NCBI RefSeq assembly: GCF_030285665.1
Contig: NZ_CP127295.1
Span: 5,208,001 to 5,272,000 of the forward strand
Direction of reading: 5' to 3'
Source: Amycolatopsis mongoliensis
GTDB lineage: Bacteria > Actinomycetota > Actinomycetes > Mycobacteriales > Pseudonocardiaceae
Length of the DNA stretch: 64,000 bases
Made by a program: the position numbers and the translations under genes. Every line of letters starts with the position of its first letter. The stretch's first letter is position 1. This document shows positions 53,506 to 61,546 of this stretch, piece after piece. A model generated the notes under the pieces. It saw only the letters and a program-made list of their open reading frames with translations. It ran no database searches and was not told the DNA's origin.

Positions 53506-53832
53506 TCAGCTCCCGGCCTGGAGGATCCAGTCCCGCCCGTCGGGATCGCGGACGGTCATCTCCCGGGTCCCGAAGTGGGTGTCCTCGAAGGGGGAGACGA
53601 CCTCGACATCGGGCGGCACGTCGCTGCCGGTCTTCAGGACGAGCTTCATCCCGGTCGGCTCGCTCTCGGGCACCTCGGCGATGAACAGGTACGGCCCGTC
53701 GCCGTTGCGCAGCAGCCCCGAGTTGTGGTCGGTGGCGAAGTCGATTTCGTAGCCGAGGGTCTGGAAGAACTTGGCCGCCTTCCCCCAGTTGTGCGTCTCG
53801 AGGTACACGGCTTCGATCCCGCTGGTGGTCAT
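53506..53832 (-). CDS. VOC-family (glyoxalase/bleomycin resistance) protein
   Basis: 108 residues. [22 protein letters not shown], then FFQTLGYEIDF, and the C-terminal VRDPDGRDWILQAG are VOC-fold motifs (beta-alpha-beta-beta-beta). Such proteins sequester or modify small molecules such as antibiotics, or act as glyoxalases. ATG 53832 overlaps the stop of the RHH gene by one base (TGATG), so they are coupled. The DHA2 exporter follows. Confidence 0.87.
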   Translation of the reverse strand: MTTSGIEAVYLETHNWGKAAKFFQTLGYEIDFATDHNSGLLRNGDGPYLFIAEVPESEPTGMKLVLKTGSDVPPDVEVVSPFEDTHFGTREMTVRDPDGRDWILQAGS

Positions 53833-53984
53833 CACTTGTCTCCTTCGGTGGCGAGGTACTGGCGAAGCGCCTCGGTGACGAGCGCCGACAGCGACTGCCC
53901 GGTGTCGACGGCGTGGTGCTTGACCTCCCGGATCAGGTCCACGGGGAGGTACACGTTGAACTGCTTGACGTCCTTGTCCGCCAT
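53832..53984 (-). CDS. Ribbon-helix-helix (CopG/Arc-type) microprotein
   Basis: A 50-residue protein too short for ordinary gene finders: [20 protein letters not shown] and then [20 protein letters not shown], ending [28 protein letters not shown] is the ribbon strand plus first helix, and [17 protein letters not shown] the second helix, of the ribbon-helix-helix DNA-binding fold. The start ATG 53984 sits 3 bp from a palindrome that is probably its operator. The overlap with the VOC start makes it the first gene of an RHH-VOC-MFS operon. Confidence 0.82.
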   Translation of the reverse strand: MADKDVKQFNVYLPVDLIREVKHHAVDTGQSLSALVTEALRQYLATEGDK

Positions 53985-53987
53985 GAC

Positions 53988-54013
53988 AGGATGCTAGCAT
54001 CCTATCTTGATAG
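53988..54013. promoter_or_regulatory. RHH operator/promoter: tandem palindromes
   Basis: AGGATGCTAGCATCCT (53988-54003) is a perfect 16-bp palindrome, followed by CTATC-TT-GATAG (54002-54013). They are just upstream of the RHH start at 53984 (minus strand). RHH proteins bind such inverted repeats and control their own operon. The short leader means no strong Shine-Dalgarno; a leaderless start is possible. Confidence 0.65.
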
Positions 54014-54085
54014 CGCGTCAACCTCCACCGGATCTCCACAGAAGGCCTGCACCGCGTCCACAGCCGCGAGGCATCATCGGGTCCG

Positions 54086-54820
54086 ATGAACTGGTTGCGG
54101 GAATTCGAAGCGGAAGCCGGACGCCGTCGCTGCCGGGAGGACCCGCCCTGGGTGCGCGGGGCCCGGCTGCATCCCGACGTCGCGCGCAGCATTCAACGGT
54201 TCCAGGTCGGCGAGGCCGGGGATGGCGCCAACCTCATCGCGAAGGCCGGCGACGGCGAGTACCTGGCTGCGGTGAAGCTCTTCGTCGCCGAGGAGCAGAA
54301 CCACGCGCGGATGCTCGCCGAACTCCTCGCCGCCGCGGGGGTACCCACCATCGCGACGCACTGGTCCGACACCGTGTTCGTCCGGCTGCGGCGGGCGCTC
54401 GGCCTGCGGCTGGAGCTGATGGTGCTGCTCATCGCCGAGGTCGTCGCGCTGCGGTACTACCGGGCCCTGCGCGACGGCGCCGGCGACCCGCTCGTCACGC
54501 AGGTCGCCGCCCGGATCCTCGCCGACGAGGAGCGGCACGTGCCCTTCCACTGCCATCGGCTGCGGATCGGGTTCGCGGACCTCCCGAAACCGGTGCGCGC
54601 CGCGGTGTTCGGGGCCTGGCGGGTGCTGCTGCTCGGCGTCGCGGTCACCGTCGCTGCCGACCACGGGCCGGCGCTGCACCGGCTCGGCGTCGGGCGGCTC
54701 GTCTTCGTCGCCGACGTGCTCACCGCTTTCGAGGCCGCCCTCGCGCGGATCCGTGGCGAAGAACCGAAACCGAAGCCGCGGTACGTCCCGAGGCGTGCCC
54801 GGCCGCGCGGGCTCGTCTAG
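54086..54820 (+). CDS. Ferritin-like diiron protein
   Basis: 244 residues, helical. Two ExxH motifs, FVAEEQNHARML (about residues 67-78) and LADEERHVPFH (about 145-155), with EVVALRYYRAL between, fit a ferritin-like four-helix bundle that holds a diiron centre. N-terminal DPPWVRGARLHPDVARSIQRFQVGE is conserved in such actinobacterial proteins; a hydrophobic segment near 175-195 may associate with membrane. Function unknown, possibly an oxygenase-like or iron-storage role. It is divergent from the RHH gene and overlaps the convergent TetR stop by 4 bp. Confidence 0.82.
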   Translation: MNWLREFEAEAGRRRCREDPPWVRGARLHPDVARSIQRFQVGEAGDGANLIAKAGDGEYLAAVKLFVAEEQNHARMLAELLAAAGVPTIATHWSDTVFVRLRRALGLRLELMVLLIAEVVALRYYRALRDGAGDPLVTQVAARILADEERHVPFHCHRLRIGFADLPKPVRAAVFGAWRVLLLGVAVTVAADHGPALHRLGVGRLVFVADVLTAFEAALARIRGEEPKPKPRYVPRRARPRGLV

Positions 54821-55356
54821 AGAAGGCCGGCCAGTTCCCGCAGTGCCGCCGTGATCCGCTCGGGCGACACACCTCGCGCCCGCTGGTGCAGGTACAGCTC
54901 CGGTGCGAGCGGCGCCAGCAGGATGTCGGCCAGGACGTCGGGGTCGGGGGCGCCCGCAGCGAGCACGCGGACGTGCGTGCGCCAGAAGCCGTACGCGCCG
55001 GTCGTGAAGCGGGAGTGGCCGACCTCCGTGCCCAGTACCAGGTGCGCGTGCCGCTCCAGCAGTTCCACCATCGCCGCGTAGAACGCGGCCAGCCGCTCGG
55101 CCGGCGGTGCGCCCGGGCCCAGCGGCGGGTCGCCGCGCAGCAGGGACTCCTGCAGCCGGCGCTCGTGCTCGTCCAGCAGCGCGACAGCGATCGACGCGCG
55201 GTCGGGGTAGCGGCGGTAGAGCGTTCCGCGCCCGACACCGGCCGCGCGGGCGATGTCCTCCATCGTCACGTCCGCCGCGCCGCGGGCGGTGAACAGCTCG
55301 TCGGCCGCCGCGAGGATCTTCGCGCGGTTGCGGGCCGCGTCGGCGCGTTCGGGCAT
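54817..55356 (-). CDS. TetR-family regulator of the azoreductase-SMR operon
   Basis: 179 residues. HTH: AKILAAADELFTARGAADVTMEDIARAAGVGRGTLYRRYPDRASIAVAL. The C-terminal half is helical with LDEHERRLQESLL. It is divergent from azoR, with twin TGGACG-type operators in the 78 bp between, so it most likely represses that operon. Start ATG 55356 (MPERADAARNRAKIL). Confidence 0.9.
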   Translation of the reverse strand: MPERADAARNRAKILAAADELFTARGAADVTMEDIARAAGVGRGTLYRRYPDRASIAVALLDEHERRLQESLLRGDPPLGPGAPPAERLAAFYAAMVELLERHAHLVLGTEVGHSRFTTGAYGFWRTHVRVLAAGAPDPDVLADILLAPLAPELYLHQRARGVSPERITAALRELAGLL

Positions 55357-55377
55357 GGCGGCAGCCTAGGGAATAAG

Positions 55378-55419
55378 TGGACGTAGCGTCCAGTTGACTC
55401 GAACTGGACGCCGTGTCCA
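55378..55419. promoter_or_regulatory. Twin TetR operators between TetR and azoreductase
   Basis: TGGACGTAGCGTCCA (55378-55392) and TGGACGCCGTGTCCA (55405-55419), two copies of TGGACG-N3-CGTCCA (second with one mismatch), centres 27 bp apart. They lie between the divergent starts at 55356 and 55435 and are the likely binding sites of the TetR protein. Confidence 0.82.
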
Positions 55420-55434
55420 CTTGAGGAGGAAACC

Positions 55435-56046
55435 GTGAGCAACCTGCTGCACCTCGACTCCAGTGCCCGTCGCCAGTCGTTCTCCCGCGAGCTGTCCGCG
55501 CGGTATGCCGACGCCTGGACCGGCACCCGTACCTACCGCGACCTCGCCGCCGACCCGGTCCCCGTGATCGGCGAGGCCTGGACCGAAATCTGCGACGCGC
55601 TCCTGACCGCGGGCATCACCGATCCCGCGCACTACGCCGACGTCGTCGAGACGCCCGCGCAGCGGAAAGCGTGGGCGGTCGTCGAACCGCTGCTGGCCGA
55701 GCTGCTCGAAGCCGACGTCGTCCTGATCGGCGCGCCGATGTACAACTTCTCGATCCCGGCCGCGCTCAAGACGTGGATCGACCAGGTGACGTTCCCGCGG
55801 ATGTCCTTGCGCGGCAAGGCGTTCGTCATCGCCGGCGCCCGCGGTGGGACGTACGCGCCGGGCACACCGCGAGCGCCGTTCGACCACCACGAGCGTTACC
55901 TGCGCGACTTCTTCGCCGGGCACTACGACGTCGACGACGTCCGGTTCGTCCACGCCGAGCTGACCAACGCGCTCGTCGATCCGCACCTCGCCGCGCGCGA
56001 CGGGGAGCGGGCCGCTTCGCGCGAAGCGGCACTGGCGGCGCTCTGA
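55435..56046 (+). CDS. azoR: FMN-dependent NADH azoreductase
   Basis: 203 residues. Flavodoxin-like fold: MSNLLHLDSSARRQSFSREL and, from residue 90 or so, DVVLIGAPMYNFSIPAALKTWID (AzoR signature), GKAFVIAGARGGTYAPG. It reduces quinones and azo compounds with NADH. GTG start 55435 with GAGGAGG. The stop overlaps the SMR gene by one base, and the pair is controlled by the divergent TetR: a quinone/electrophile detoxification set. Confidence 0.92.
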   Translation: MSNLLHLDSSARRQSFSRELSARYADAWTGTRTYRDLAADPVPVIGEAWTEICDALLTAGITDPAHYADVVETPAQRKAWAVVEPLLAELLEADVVLIGAPMYNFSIPAALKTWIDQVTFPRMSLRGKAFVIAGARGGTYAPGTPRAPFDHHERYLRDFFAGHYDVDDVRFVHAELTNALVDPHLAARDGERAASREAALAAL

Positions 56047-56360
56047 TGGGCTGGGTGACGCTGGTGGCCGCCGGGCTCGTCGAGGTCGCCTGGTCGCAGA
56101 GCATCAAGCCGACGGAGAACTTCACGAAGCCGTGGCCGACGCTGCTGTGCTTCGTGCTCGGCGCCGCCGCCGTCTACCTGCTTTCGCGCGCGATGGACAC
56201 CGTCCCGGTGGGCACCGCCTACGCGGTGTTCACCGGGATCGGCGCCGTCGGCGCGATCGTGCTCGGCGTCGTCGTGACCAAGGACCCGCTGAGCCTCGGC
56301 CGGGTGGTCGCGCTGGCGCTGATCGTCGGCGGCGTCGTGCTCGCGCGCGTCACTTCGTGA
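56046..56360 (+). CDS. SMR-family multidrug efflux protein (QacE/SugE-like)
   Basis: 104 residues, four transmembrane helices; Glu13 in LVEVAWSQSIKPTENFT is the SMR proton/substrate site; GTAYAVFTGIGAVGAIVLG and DPLSLGRVVALALIVGGVV are typical. The ATG overlaps the azoreductase stop by one base (TGATG). It exports small cations. It ends 11 bp into the convergent peptidase gene. SugE-like members bind guanidinium; no ykkC riboswitch is seen upstream, so a drug-type role is as likely. Confidence 0.9.
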   Translation: MGWVTLVAAGLVEVAWSQSIKPTENFTKPWPTLLCFVLGAAAVYLLSRAMDTVPVGTAYAVFTGIGAVGAIVLGVVVTKDPLSLGRVVALALIVGGVVLARVTS

Positions 56361-58362
56361 GCTGCTCCCACAGGAACTCGAACACCAGCGCCCACTTGAA
56401 CGCCAGCTGCTCGTTGTCGGCCGCGGCGCCGTGGCCGCCTTCGATGTTTTCGTGGTAGCGGACGTCGTGCCCCTGCTCACGCATGCGCGCCACCATCTTG
56501 CGGGCGTGGGCGGGGTGCACGCGGTCGTCGCGCGTGGACGTCACGAACAGCGACGGCGGGTACGCGCGTCCACTGTGGACGTTCTGGTACGGCGAGTACT
56601 TCGAGATGTACTCCCATTCCGCGGCCTCGTCCGGGTCGCCGTATTCCGCCATCCACGACGCGCCGGCCAGCAGCTGGTGGTAGCGGCGCATGTCCAGCAG
56701 CGGCACCTGGCTGACGATCGCGCCGAACCGGTCCGGGTAGCGCGTCAGCATGACGCCCATCAGCAGGCCGCCGTTGCTGCCGCCCTGGATGCCGAGCTTC
56801 GCCGGCGTCGTGATGCCGCGCTCGACCAGGTCCGCGGCGACGGAGGCGAAGTCCTCGTAGACGCGGTGGCGCTGCGCCTTGATCGCCTGCGTGTGCCAGC
56901 TCGGCCCGTACTCGCCGCCGCCGCGGATGTTCGCGACGACGTACGTGCCGCCGCGCGCGAGCCAGCCGCGGCCGATCATCCCGCTGTAGGACGGCGTCAG
57001 CGAGACCTCGAAGCCGCCGTAGCCGGTCAGCAGCGTCGGGCCGCCTTCGACACCGGAGGGTCGGACGACGAAGTACGGGATCTTCGTGCCGTCCTCCGAC
57101 GTCGCGAAGTACTGCGCGACGCTCATGCCCGAGGCGTCGAAGAACGCCGGAGCCTGCTTCAGCACTTCGACCTCTTCGCCGACGTGCCCATAGCTGAGCG
57201 TCGACGGCTGGAGGAAGCCGCTGGAGTTCAGCAGGTACTCGTCGCTGACGTCGGGGTCGGTGTCGAAGATGTCCGCACTGCCGAACTCAGGCCCGCCGGA
57301 GAGCGGTTCCTCCGTCCAGCCGTCCGGGCCGGGTGTGAGGGTGCGCAGCTCGGTGCGGACGTCGCGCAGCGTGCCGAGCAGCAGGTGGTGGCGCGTCCAG
57401 GCCCAGTAGTCGAGCGACGTGTGGTCGTCGGGGGTGAACAGCGTGGTGAAGGCGCGGTCGCCGGCCATGAAGTCGTCGAACCGGATCGCGATCAGCGACC
57501 CGGCCGGGTGCTCGGTGCCGCCGACGGTCCACGCCGTGCGCGGGCGCACCAGCAACCACTCGCGGTGGACGGACGCGCTCGCGTCGTCCGGGACGTCGAT
57601 CTTGACCAGCGCTTCGGGCGTGCGCAGGTACAGCTCGGAGCGGTAGAAGTCCACGGCCCGGCTGACGAAGTCGCGTTCGAAGCCTTCGGTCGGGTCGTGC
57701 GACGCGCCGATCGAGACGTCGTCGGGCTTGCCCTCGTAGACCGTGACGGCCTCCTCGAGCGGGGTGCCGCGGCGCCACTCCTTCGCCAGCCGCGGGTAGC
57801 CCGAGCTGGTCAGCGTGCCCTCGCCGAAGTCGGTGCCGACGTAGACGCGGTCTTCGTCGATCCAGCCGATCCGCGTCTTGGCCTCCGGCACGGTGAAGCC
57901 GCCCTCGACGAACACGTGCGCGTCGAGGTCGAACTCGCGCACCACCGTGGCGTCCGCGCCGCCGCGGGACAGCTCGACCAGGCCACGGCGGTAGTCCGGC
58001 CGCAGCACGGTCGCGCCCTGCCAGACCCAGTTCTCGCCTTCGGCCTCGGCCAGCGCGTCGACGTCGATCAGCAGCTCCCACTCGGGCTCGGCCTGCCGGT
58101 AGGACTCCAGCGTCGTGCGCCGCCACAGGCCGCGGGGGTGGCTCGCGTCCTGCCAGAAGTTGTAGAGGAGCTCGCCACGGCGGCGCACGTACGGGATCCG
58201 GTCGTCGGCGTCGAGCACCTCGCGCAGCTCGTCCCGCAGCTCGGCGAATCGCGCGCCTTCGGTCAGTTCGGCCAGCGTCTCGTCGTTGCGGGCGCGCACC
58301 CAGCCGAGCGCGTCGTCGCCGGTCACGTCTTCCAGCCACAGGTACGGGTCCTCGACACTCAT
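56350..58362 (-). CDS. Prolyl oligopeptidase family serine peptidase
   Basis: 670 residues. N-terminal beta-propeller, then the alpha/beta hydrolase domain with GIQGGSNGGLLMGVMLTRYPDRF (catalytic Ser), the Asp in FVTSTRDDRVHP and the His in NIEGGHGAAAD. The MSVEDPYLWLEDVTGDDALGWVRARN start is typical of the S9A/prolyl oligopeptidase family. It cleaves after proline in short peptides. Start ATG 58362; no signal peptide, so cytoplasmic. Confidence 0.93.
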   Translation of the reverse strand: MSVEDPYLWLEDVTGDDALGWVRARNDETLAELTEGARFAELRDELREVLDADDRIPYVRRRGELLYNFWQDASHPRGLWRRTTLESYRQAEPEWELLIDVDALAEAEGENWVWQGATVLRPDYRRGLVELSRGGADATVVREFDLDAHVFVEGGFTVPEAKTRIGWIDEDRVYVGTDFGEGTLTSSGYPRLAKEWRRGTPLEEAVTVYEGKPDDVSIGASHDPTEGFERDFVSRAVDFYRSELYLRTPEALVKIDVPDDASASVHREWLLVRPRTAWTVGGTEHPAGSLIAIRFDDFMAGDRAFTTLFTPDDHTSLDYWAWTRHHLLLGTLRDVRTELRTLTPGPDGWTEEPLSGGPEFGSADIFDTDPDVSDEYLLNSSGFLQPSTLSYGHVGEEVEVLKQAPAFFDASGMSVAQYFATSEDGTKIPYFVVRPSGVEGGPTLLTGYGGFEVSLTPSYSGMIGRGWLARGGTYVVANIRGGGEYGPSWHTQAIKAQRHRVYEDFASVAADLVERGITTPAKLGIQGGSNGGLLMGVMLTRYPDRFGAIVSQVPLLDMRRYHQLLAGASWMAEYGDPDEAAEWEYISKYSPYQNVHSGRAYPPSLFVTSTRDDRVHPAHARKMVARMREQGHDVRYHENIEGGHGAAADNEQLAFKWALVFEFLWEQLTK

Positions 58363-58474
58363 GCGGATAGTTTCGCCTGCTAAGGGTCCCGATGGCCACC
58401 GGATGGCGTTTTCGTTTCGTGATCCTTCCCTCTCCGGGTGTCCGTATGCTGGTGCCATTGAGCAGGGGGAGAAC

Positions 58475-59491
58475 GTGACCGACACCGACGGACCGGCTCC
58501 GCCGGGGCACTCCGGGCCGCCATCACCGCCGCCGATGGTGGCCCGGTCACCGGAACCCGCGTGGGTGCCCGAGCCGAACCCCTGGGCGCCGAACTGGGCC
58601 GCCGCACCGCCCGTCCCGATCGCCCCGCCGCGCAGCCGGCTCTGGGGCGCCGTCGCCGGGGTCATGATCGTCGTGCTGGCGATCTCGCTGATCGCGGCGA
58701 CCATCCCGCACCGGGTCGACGGGCACGCGTTCGTCGCGCAGGGCGTCGACACCGGTCGCGCGTACAACGGCGGCTCCGACGGGAAGCCCGCGAAACCGGT
58801 GCCGGAGCTGGCCCGCAACCCGCTGCTCTCCGACGCCATCACGCCCGGGCCCGCCACGTGTTCGCTGCCGGACCTCGGCCGGGCCGCAGAGCAGCTCAAG
58901 GCCTACTACGGGGCGCTCGTCCAGTGCCTGGAGCAGTCCTGGCGCCCGGCGCTGCAGAAGGCGAACGAGCCGACGCTGACCGCGACCGTCTCGGTGACCC
59001 TGCCCGAGCACAGCGCGTGCGGCCAAGCGCCGACGGAAAACGAAGCCGTCGCCTACTACTGCGGCGGCGACACCACGATCTACGCCCCGACCGACTGGAT
59101 GCTCTCGGACGCCGGGCTGAACAAGGCCCGCCACATCGCGACGATCGCCCACGAGTACGGCCACCACGTGCAGCGCGAGAGCGGCATCCTGTCCGCGGCG
59201 GCGGACAAGATGACCTCGCCGAACGAGGACAGCACGGCCGACAAGGAGGTCGTCCGCCGGATCGAGCTGCAGGCGAACTGCTTCGGCGCGCTGTTCCTGG
59301 CCGCGGTCGCCGGTTCGGGCTCGGTCAGCCGGTCGCTGGCCAACGCCGCCGTCGCCGACTACGGCCGCGCCAACGACAGCGACACCCACGGCTCGCGCGA
59401 GCACCAGCTGTCCTGGGCGAAGGCCGGCTACGACGTCAAGACGACGAAGGCGTGCGACACGTGGAGCGCCGCGCCCGGCGACATCAGCTGA
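58475..59491 (+). CDS. Membrane-anchored neutral zinc metallopeptidase (YpfJ-like)
   Basis: 338 residues. A Pro-rich cytoplasmic N-terminus (about 1-48), one transmembrane helix (LWGAVAGVMIVVLAISLIAATI, about 50-72), then the domain with HEYGHHVQ (H-E-x-x-H) and QANCFGALFLA (third-ligand helix region), the neutral zinc metallopeptidase (putative zinc-binding) family. GTG start 58475 with GGGGGAG. Function unknown; it may act on cell-envelope proteins. It converges with 59484-60056. Confidence 0.88.
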   Translation: MTDTDGPAPPGHSGPPSPPPMVARSPEPAWVPEPNPWAPNWAAAPPVPIAPPRSRLWGAVAGVMIVVLAISLIAATIPHRVDGHAFVAQGVDTGRAYNGGSDGKPAKPVPELARNPLLSDAITPGPATCSLPDLGRAAEQLKAYYGALVQCLEQSWRPALQKANEPTLTATVSVTLPEHSACGQAPTENEAVAYYCGGDTTIYAPTDWMLSDAGLNKARHIATIAHEYGHHVQRESGILSAAADKMTSPNEDSTADKEVVRRIELQANCFGALFLAAVAGSGSVSRSLANAAVADYGRANDSDTHGSREHQLSWAKAGYDVKTTKACDTWSAAPGDIS

Positions 59492-60056
59492 CGGTCCACG
59501 CCGGGTCGCGGCCGAGGAGGGCGAGGAACCGGTCGAGCTCACTCGCGTCCGCGGAGACGTCGACGCGGTGCGCGAACGAGCCGTTCTTCTCGCGGCCTTC
59601 GTCCGGGATGCGTTCGGCCAGCTGCAGCGCGACGTGCACGGCTTCGGCGTCCGGCTCGTAGGGCAGCCCGAGCGTGCGGGCCAGGTCCCAGCCGTGCGCG
59701 ACCGTGTCGACGAGGTGCATGTGCGCGGCGATCGTCCCGGGGAACGTGCCGAAGTGGTTGATCGTGAGCTGCCGGTCCAGCACGGCGTCGTCGGCCATGG
59801 CGTCGAGGAAGTCGTCGACAGAGGCCTCGTACGCGGCGTAGGCGTCGTCACCGAGGTCTCCGGCGTCCCAGTCCGGCGCCGAACCTTCGCGGGCCGCGGT
59901 CGCGAAGGCGTGGTTCTCGCTGACCTGGTGGCGGAGGAGGTCGGCCAGCGTCCAGCCGGCGCACGGGGTCGGGCGGGCGAGGTCGGCGGGCGTGGCGGCG
60001 GCGACGAGCTTGTCGAGCACGAGCAGGCTGCGGCGGTCGAGTTCGCGGAGATCCAT
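59484..60056 (-). CDS. DinB-like/TIGR03086 metal-binding protein
   Basis: 190 residues. LARPTPCAGWTLADLLRHQVSENHAFA has the N-terminal His of the DinB/mycothiol-dependent maleylpyruvate isomerase-like fold; TIAAHMHLVDTVAHGWDLARTLG gives the other metal histidines, the TIGR03086/03083 pattern common in actinobacteria. These proteins are proposed to use mycothiol as cofactor. It starts at ATG 60056, divergent from the MocR gene; its stop overlaps the peptidase gene by eight bases. Confidence 0.86.
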   Translation of the reverse strand: MDLRELDRRSLLVLDKLVAAATPADLARPTPCAGWTLADLLRHQVSENHAFATAAREGSAPDWDAGDLGDDAYAAYEASVDDFLDAMADDAVLDRQLTINHFGTFPGTIAAHMHLVDTVAHGWDLARTLGLPYEPDAEAVHVALQLAERIPDEGREKNGSFAHRVDVSADASELDRFLALLGRDPAWTVS

Positions 60057-60093
60057 GCTTCGCACGCTAGGCGCACGAGCGGACCACGAACAG

Positions 60094-60124
60094 TGCCAAA
60101 CCCGCGTCACTTCAGGTGTGCCAA
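60094..60124. promoter_or_regulatory. Direct GTGCCAA repeats near the MocR start
   Basis: TGCCAA occurs at 60094-60099 and again at 60119-60124, 25 bp apart, each preceded by G or GT, just upstream of the MocR gene (60131) and between it and the divergent 60056 start. MocR/GabR proteins bind direct repeats of this kind. Evidence is thin; the repeat may be chance. Confidence 0.35.
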
Positions 60125-60130
60125 TCTGGA

Positions 60131-61546
60131 GTGGTGGACGTCCACATCGACCTGAGCGGGACGCGCGGGCACCGCGACGCGATCTACCGGCAGCTGCGTG
60201 CGGCGATCCTGGACGGCCGGATCCGCCCCGGCGAGGCGCTGCCGCCCACGCGGGAGCTGGCGCAGCGACTGGCGGTCTCCCGGACGACGGTCAGCGCGGC
60301 CTACGACCGGCTCACCGCCGAGGGGTTCCTCACCGGGCGCGTCGGCGCGGGCACGTTCGTCACGGGTACGTCCTTGACCCGGCCCGCGCCGTCCCTGGTT
60401 TCGGGTGTCCGCCCGCTGCCGGAGTGGGACGAGGTGCCGTCGCCACCCGCGCCGTTCGCCCCGGCGCCCGAGTTCGACTTCCGGCCCGGCGTCCCGGACC
60501 TCACGCGGTTCCCGTTCGACACCTGGCGCCGGCTCGTCACGCAGCGGCTGCGCGCCGGCCAGGCCGACCTGATGACCTACGGCGACCCGCAGGGGCTCGC
60601 GTCGTTGCGCACCGAGATCGCGCGGCACATCGGGGTGTCGCGGGACGTGCGGGCGAGCGCGGCCCAGGTCGTCGTCACCGCCGGCGCCCAGCAGACGACG
60701 GACCTGGTCGGGCGCGTGCTGCTGCGGGCGGGTGACGTGGCCGCCGTCGAAGACCCCGGCTACCCGCCGCCGCGGCTGGTGCTGGCCGCCCGCGGCGTGC
60801 GGGTCGCGCCGGTGCCGGTGGACGGGTCCGGGATCGTCGTCAGCGCCATCCCGGCCGGGACGCGGCTGGTGTACGTGACGCCGTCGCACCAGTACCCGCT
60901 GGGGGTGTCGATGTCGCTGGAGCGGCGGCTGGAGCTGCTCGACTGGGCCGAGCGGCACGACGCCGTGCTCGTCGAGGACGACTACGACACCGAGTTCCGC
61001 TACACCGGACGGCCCCTGGAACCGTTGCACAGCCTGGATTCCCGCGGCCGGGTCGTCTACGTCGGCTCGTTCTCGAAGGTGCTTTCGCCGGCGCTGCGGC
61101 TGGGGTTCCTCGTCGCGCCGCCGTCGCTGGTGCCGGCGCTGGTGAAGGCCCGGTACCTCACCGACTGGCACGCGCCGAACGTCGAGCAGGCGGCGCTGGC
61201 GGCGTTCATGGCCGAGGGCGGCTTCGCGCGGCACGTCCGGCGGATGCGGAAGGTCTACCGCGCGCGGCACGAACTGCTGTCGGAGCTGCTCGCGGCTTCG
61301 TTCGCGGATTTCCTGACGCCGTTGCCGTCTTCCGCGGGTCTGCACCTGAGTGCCCTCGCTTCGTCGGATCTTGGCGGGCTGGTGCGCGCCGCGCGGCGGG
61401 AGGGCGTCCGGTTGTATTCGCTGGGCGACTTCGCCGTGGGGGAGCGGCGGCACGGGCTGGTCTTCGGTTACGGTGCGGTCGCGGCGGAGCGGATCGGGCC
61501 GGGACTGGCCCGGCTGCGGGCGCTGGCGGACGGGGGAGCGGGATGA
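60131..61546 (+). CDS. MocR-type GntR/aminotransferase regulator
   Basis: 471 residues. N-terminal GntR winged helix: HRDAIYRQLRAAILDGRIRP, then ELAQRLAVSRTTVSAAYDRLTAEG. The C-terminal half is a PLP-dependent aminotransferase fold: VVVTAGAQQTTDLV, EDDYDTEFRY and SFSKVLSPALRLGFLV, in which the Lys in FSKV is the PLP site. The family regulates PLP, GABA or amino acid genes. GTG starts at 60131, 60134 and 60116 are all possible; I used 60131. It is coupled to the downstream gene by a four-base overlap. Confidence 0.9.
   Translation: MVDVHIDLSGTRGHRDAIYRQLRAAILDGRIRPGEALPPTRELAQRLAVSRTTVSAAYDRLTAEGFLTGRVGAGTFVTGTSLTRPAPSLVSGVRPLPEWDEVPSPPAPFAPAPEFDFRPGVPDLTRFPFDTWRRLVTQRLRAGQADLMTYGDPQGLASLRTEIARHIGVSRDVRASAAQVVVTAGAQQTTDLVGRVLLRAGDVAAVEDPGYPPPRLVLAARGVRVAPVPVDGSGIVVSAIPAGTRLVYVTPSHQYPLGVSMSLERRLELLDWAERHDAVLVEDDYDTEFRYTGRPLEPLHSLDSRGRVVYVGSFSKVLSPALRLGFLVAPPSLVPALVKARYLTDWHAPNVEQAALAAFMAEGGFARHVRRMRKVYRARHELLSELLAASFADFLTPLPSSAGLHLSALASSDLGGLVRAARREGVRLYSLGDFAVGERRHGLVFGYGAVAAERIGPGLARLRALADGGAG

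Noticed and set aside
54035..54062. TCCACA at 54035 and 54057 as DnaA boxes
   Set aside because: Lack the TTG/TGG/ATG prefix and regular spacing; considered chance.
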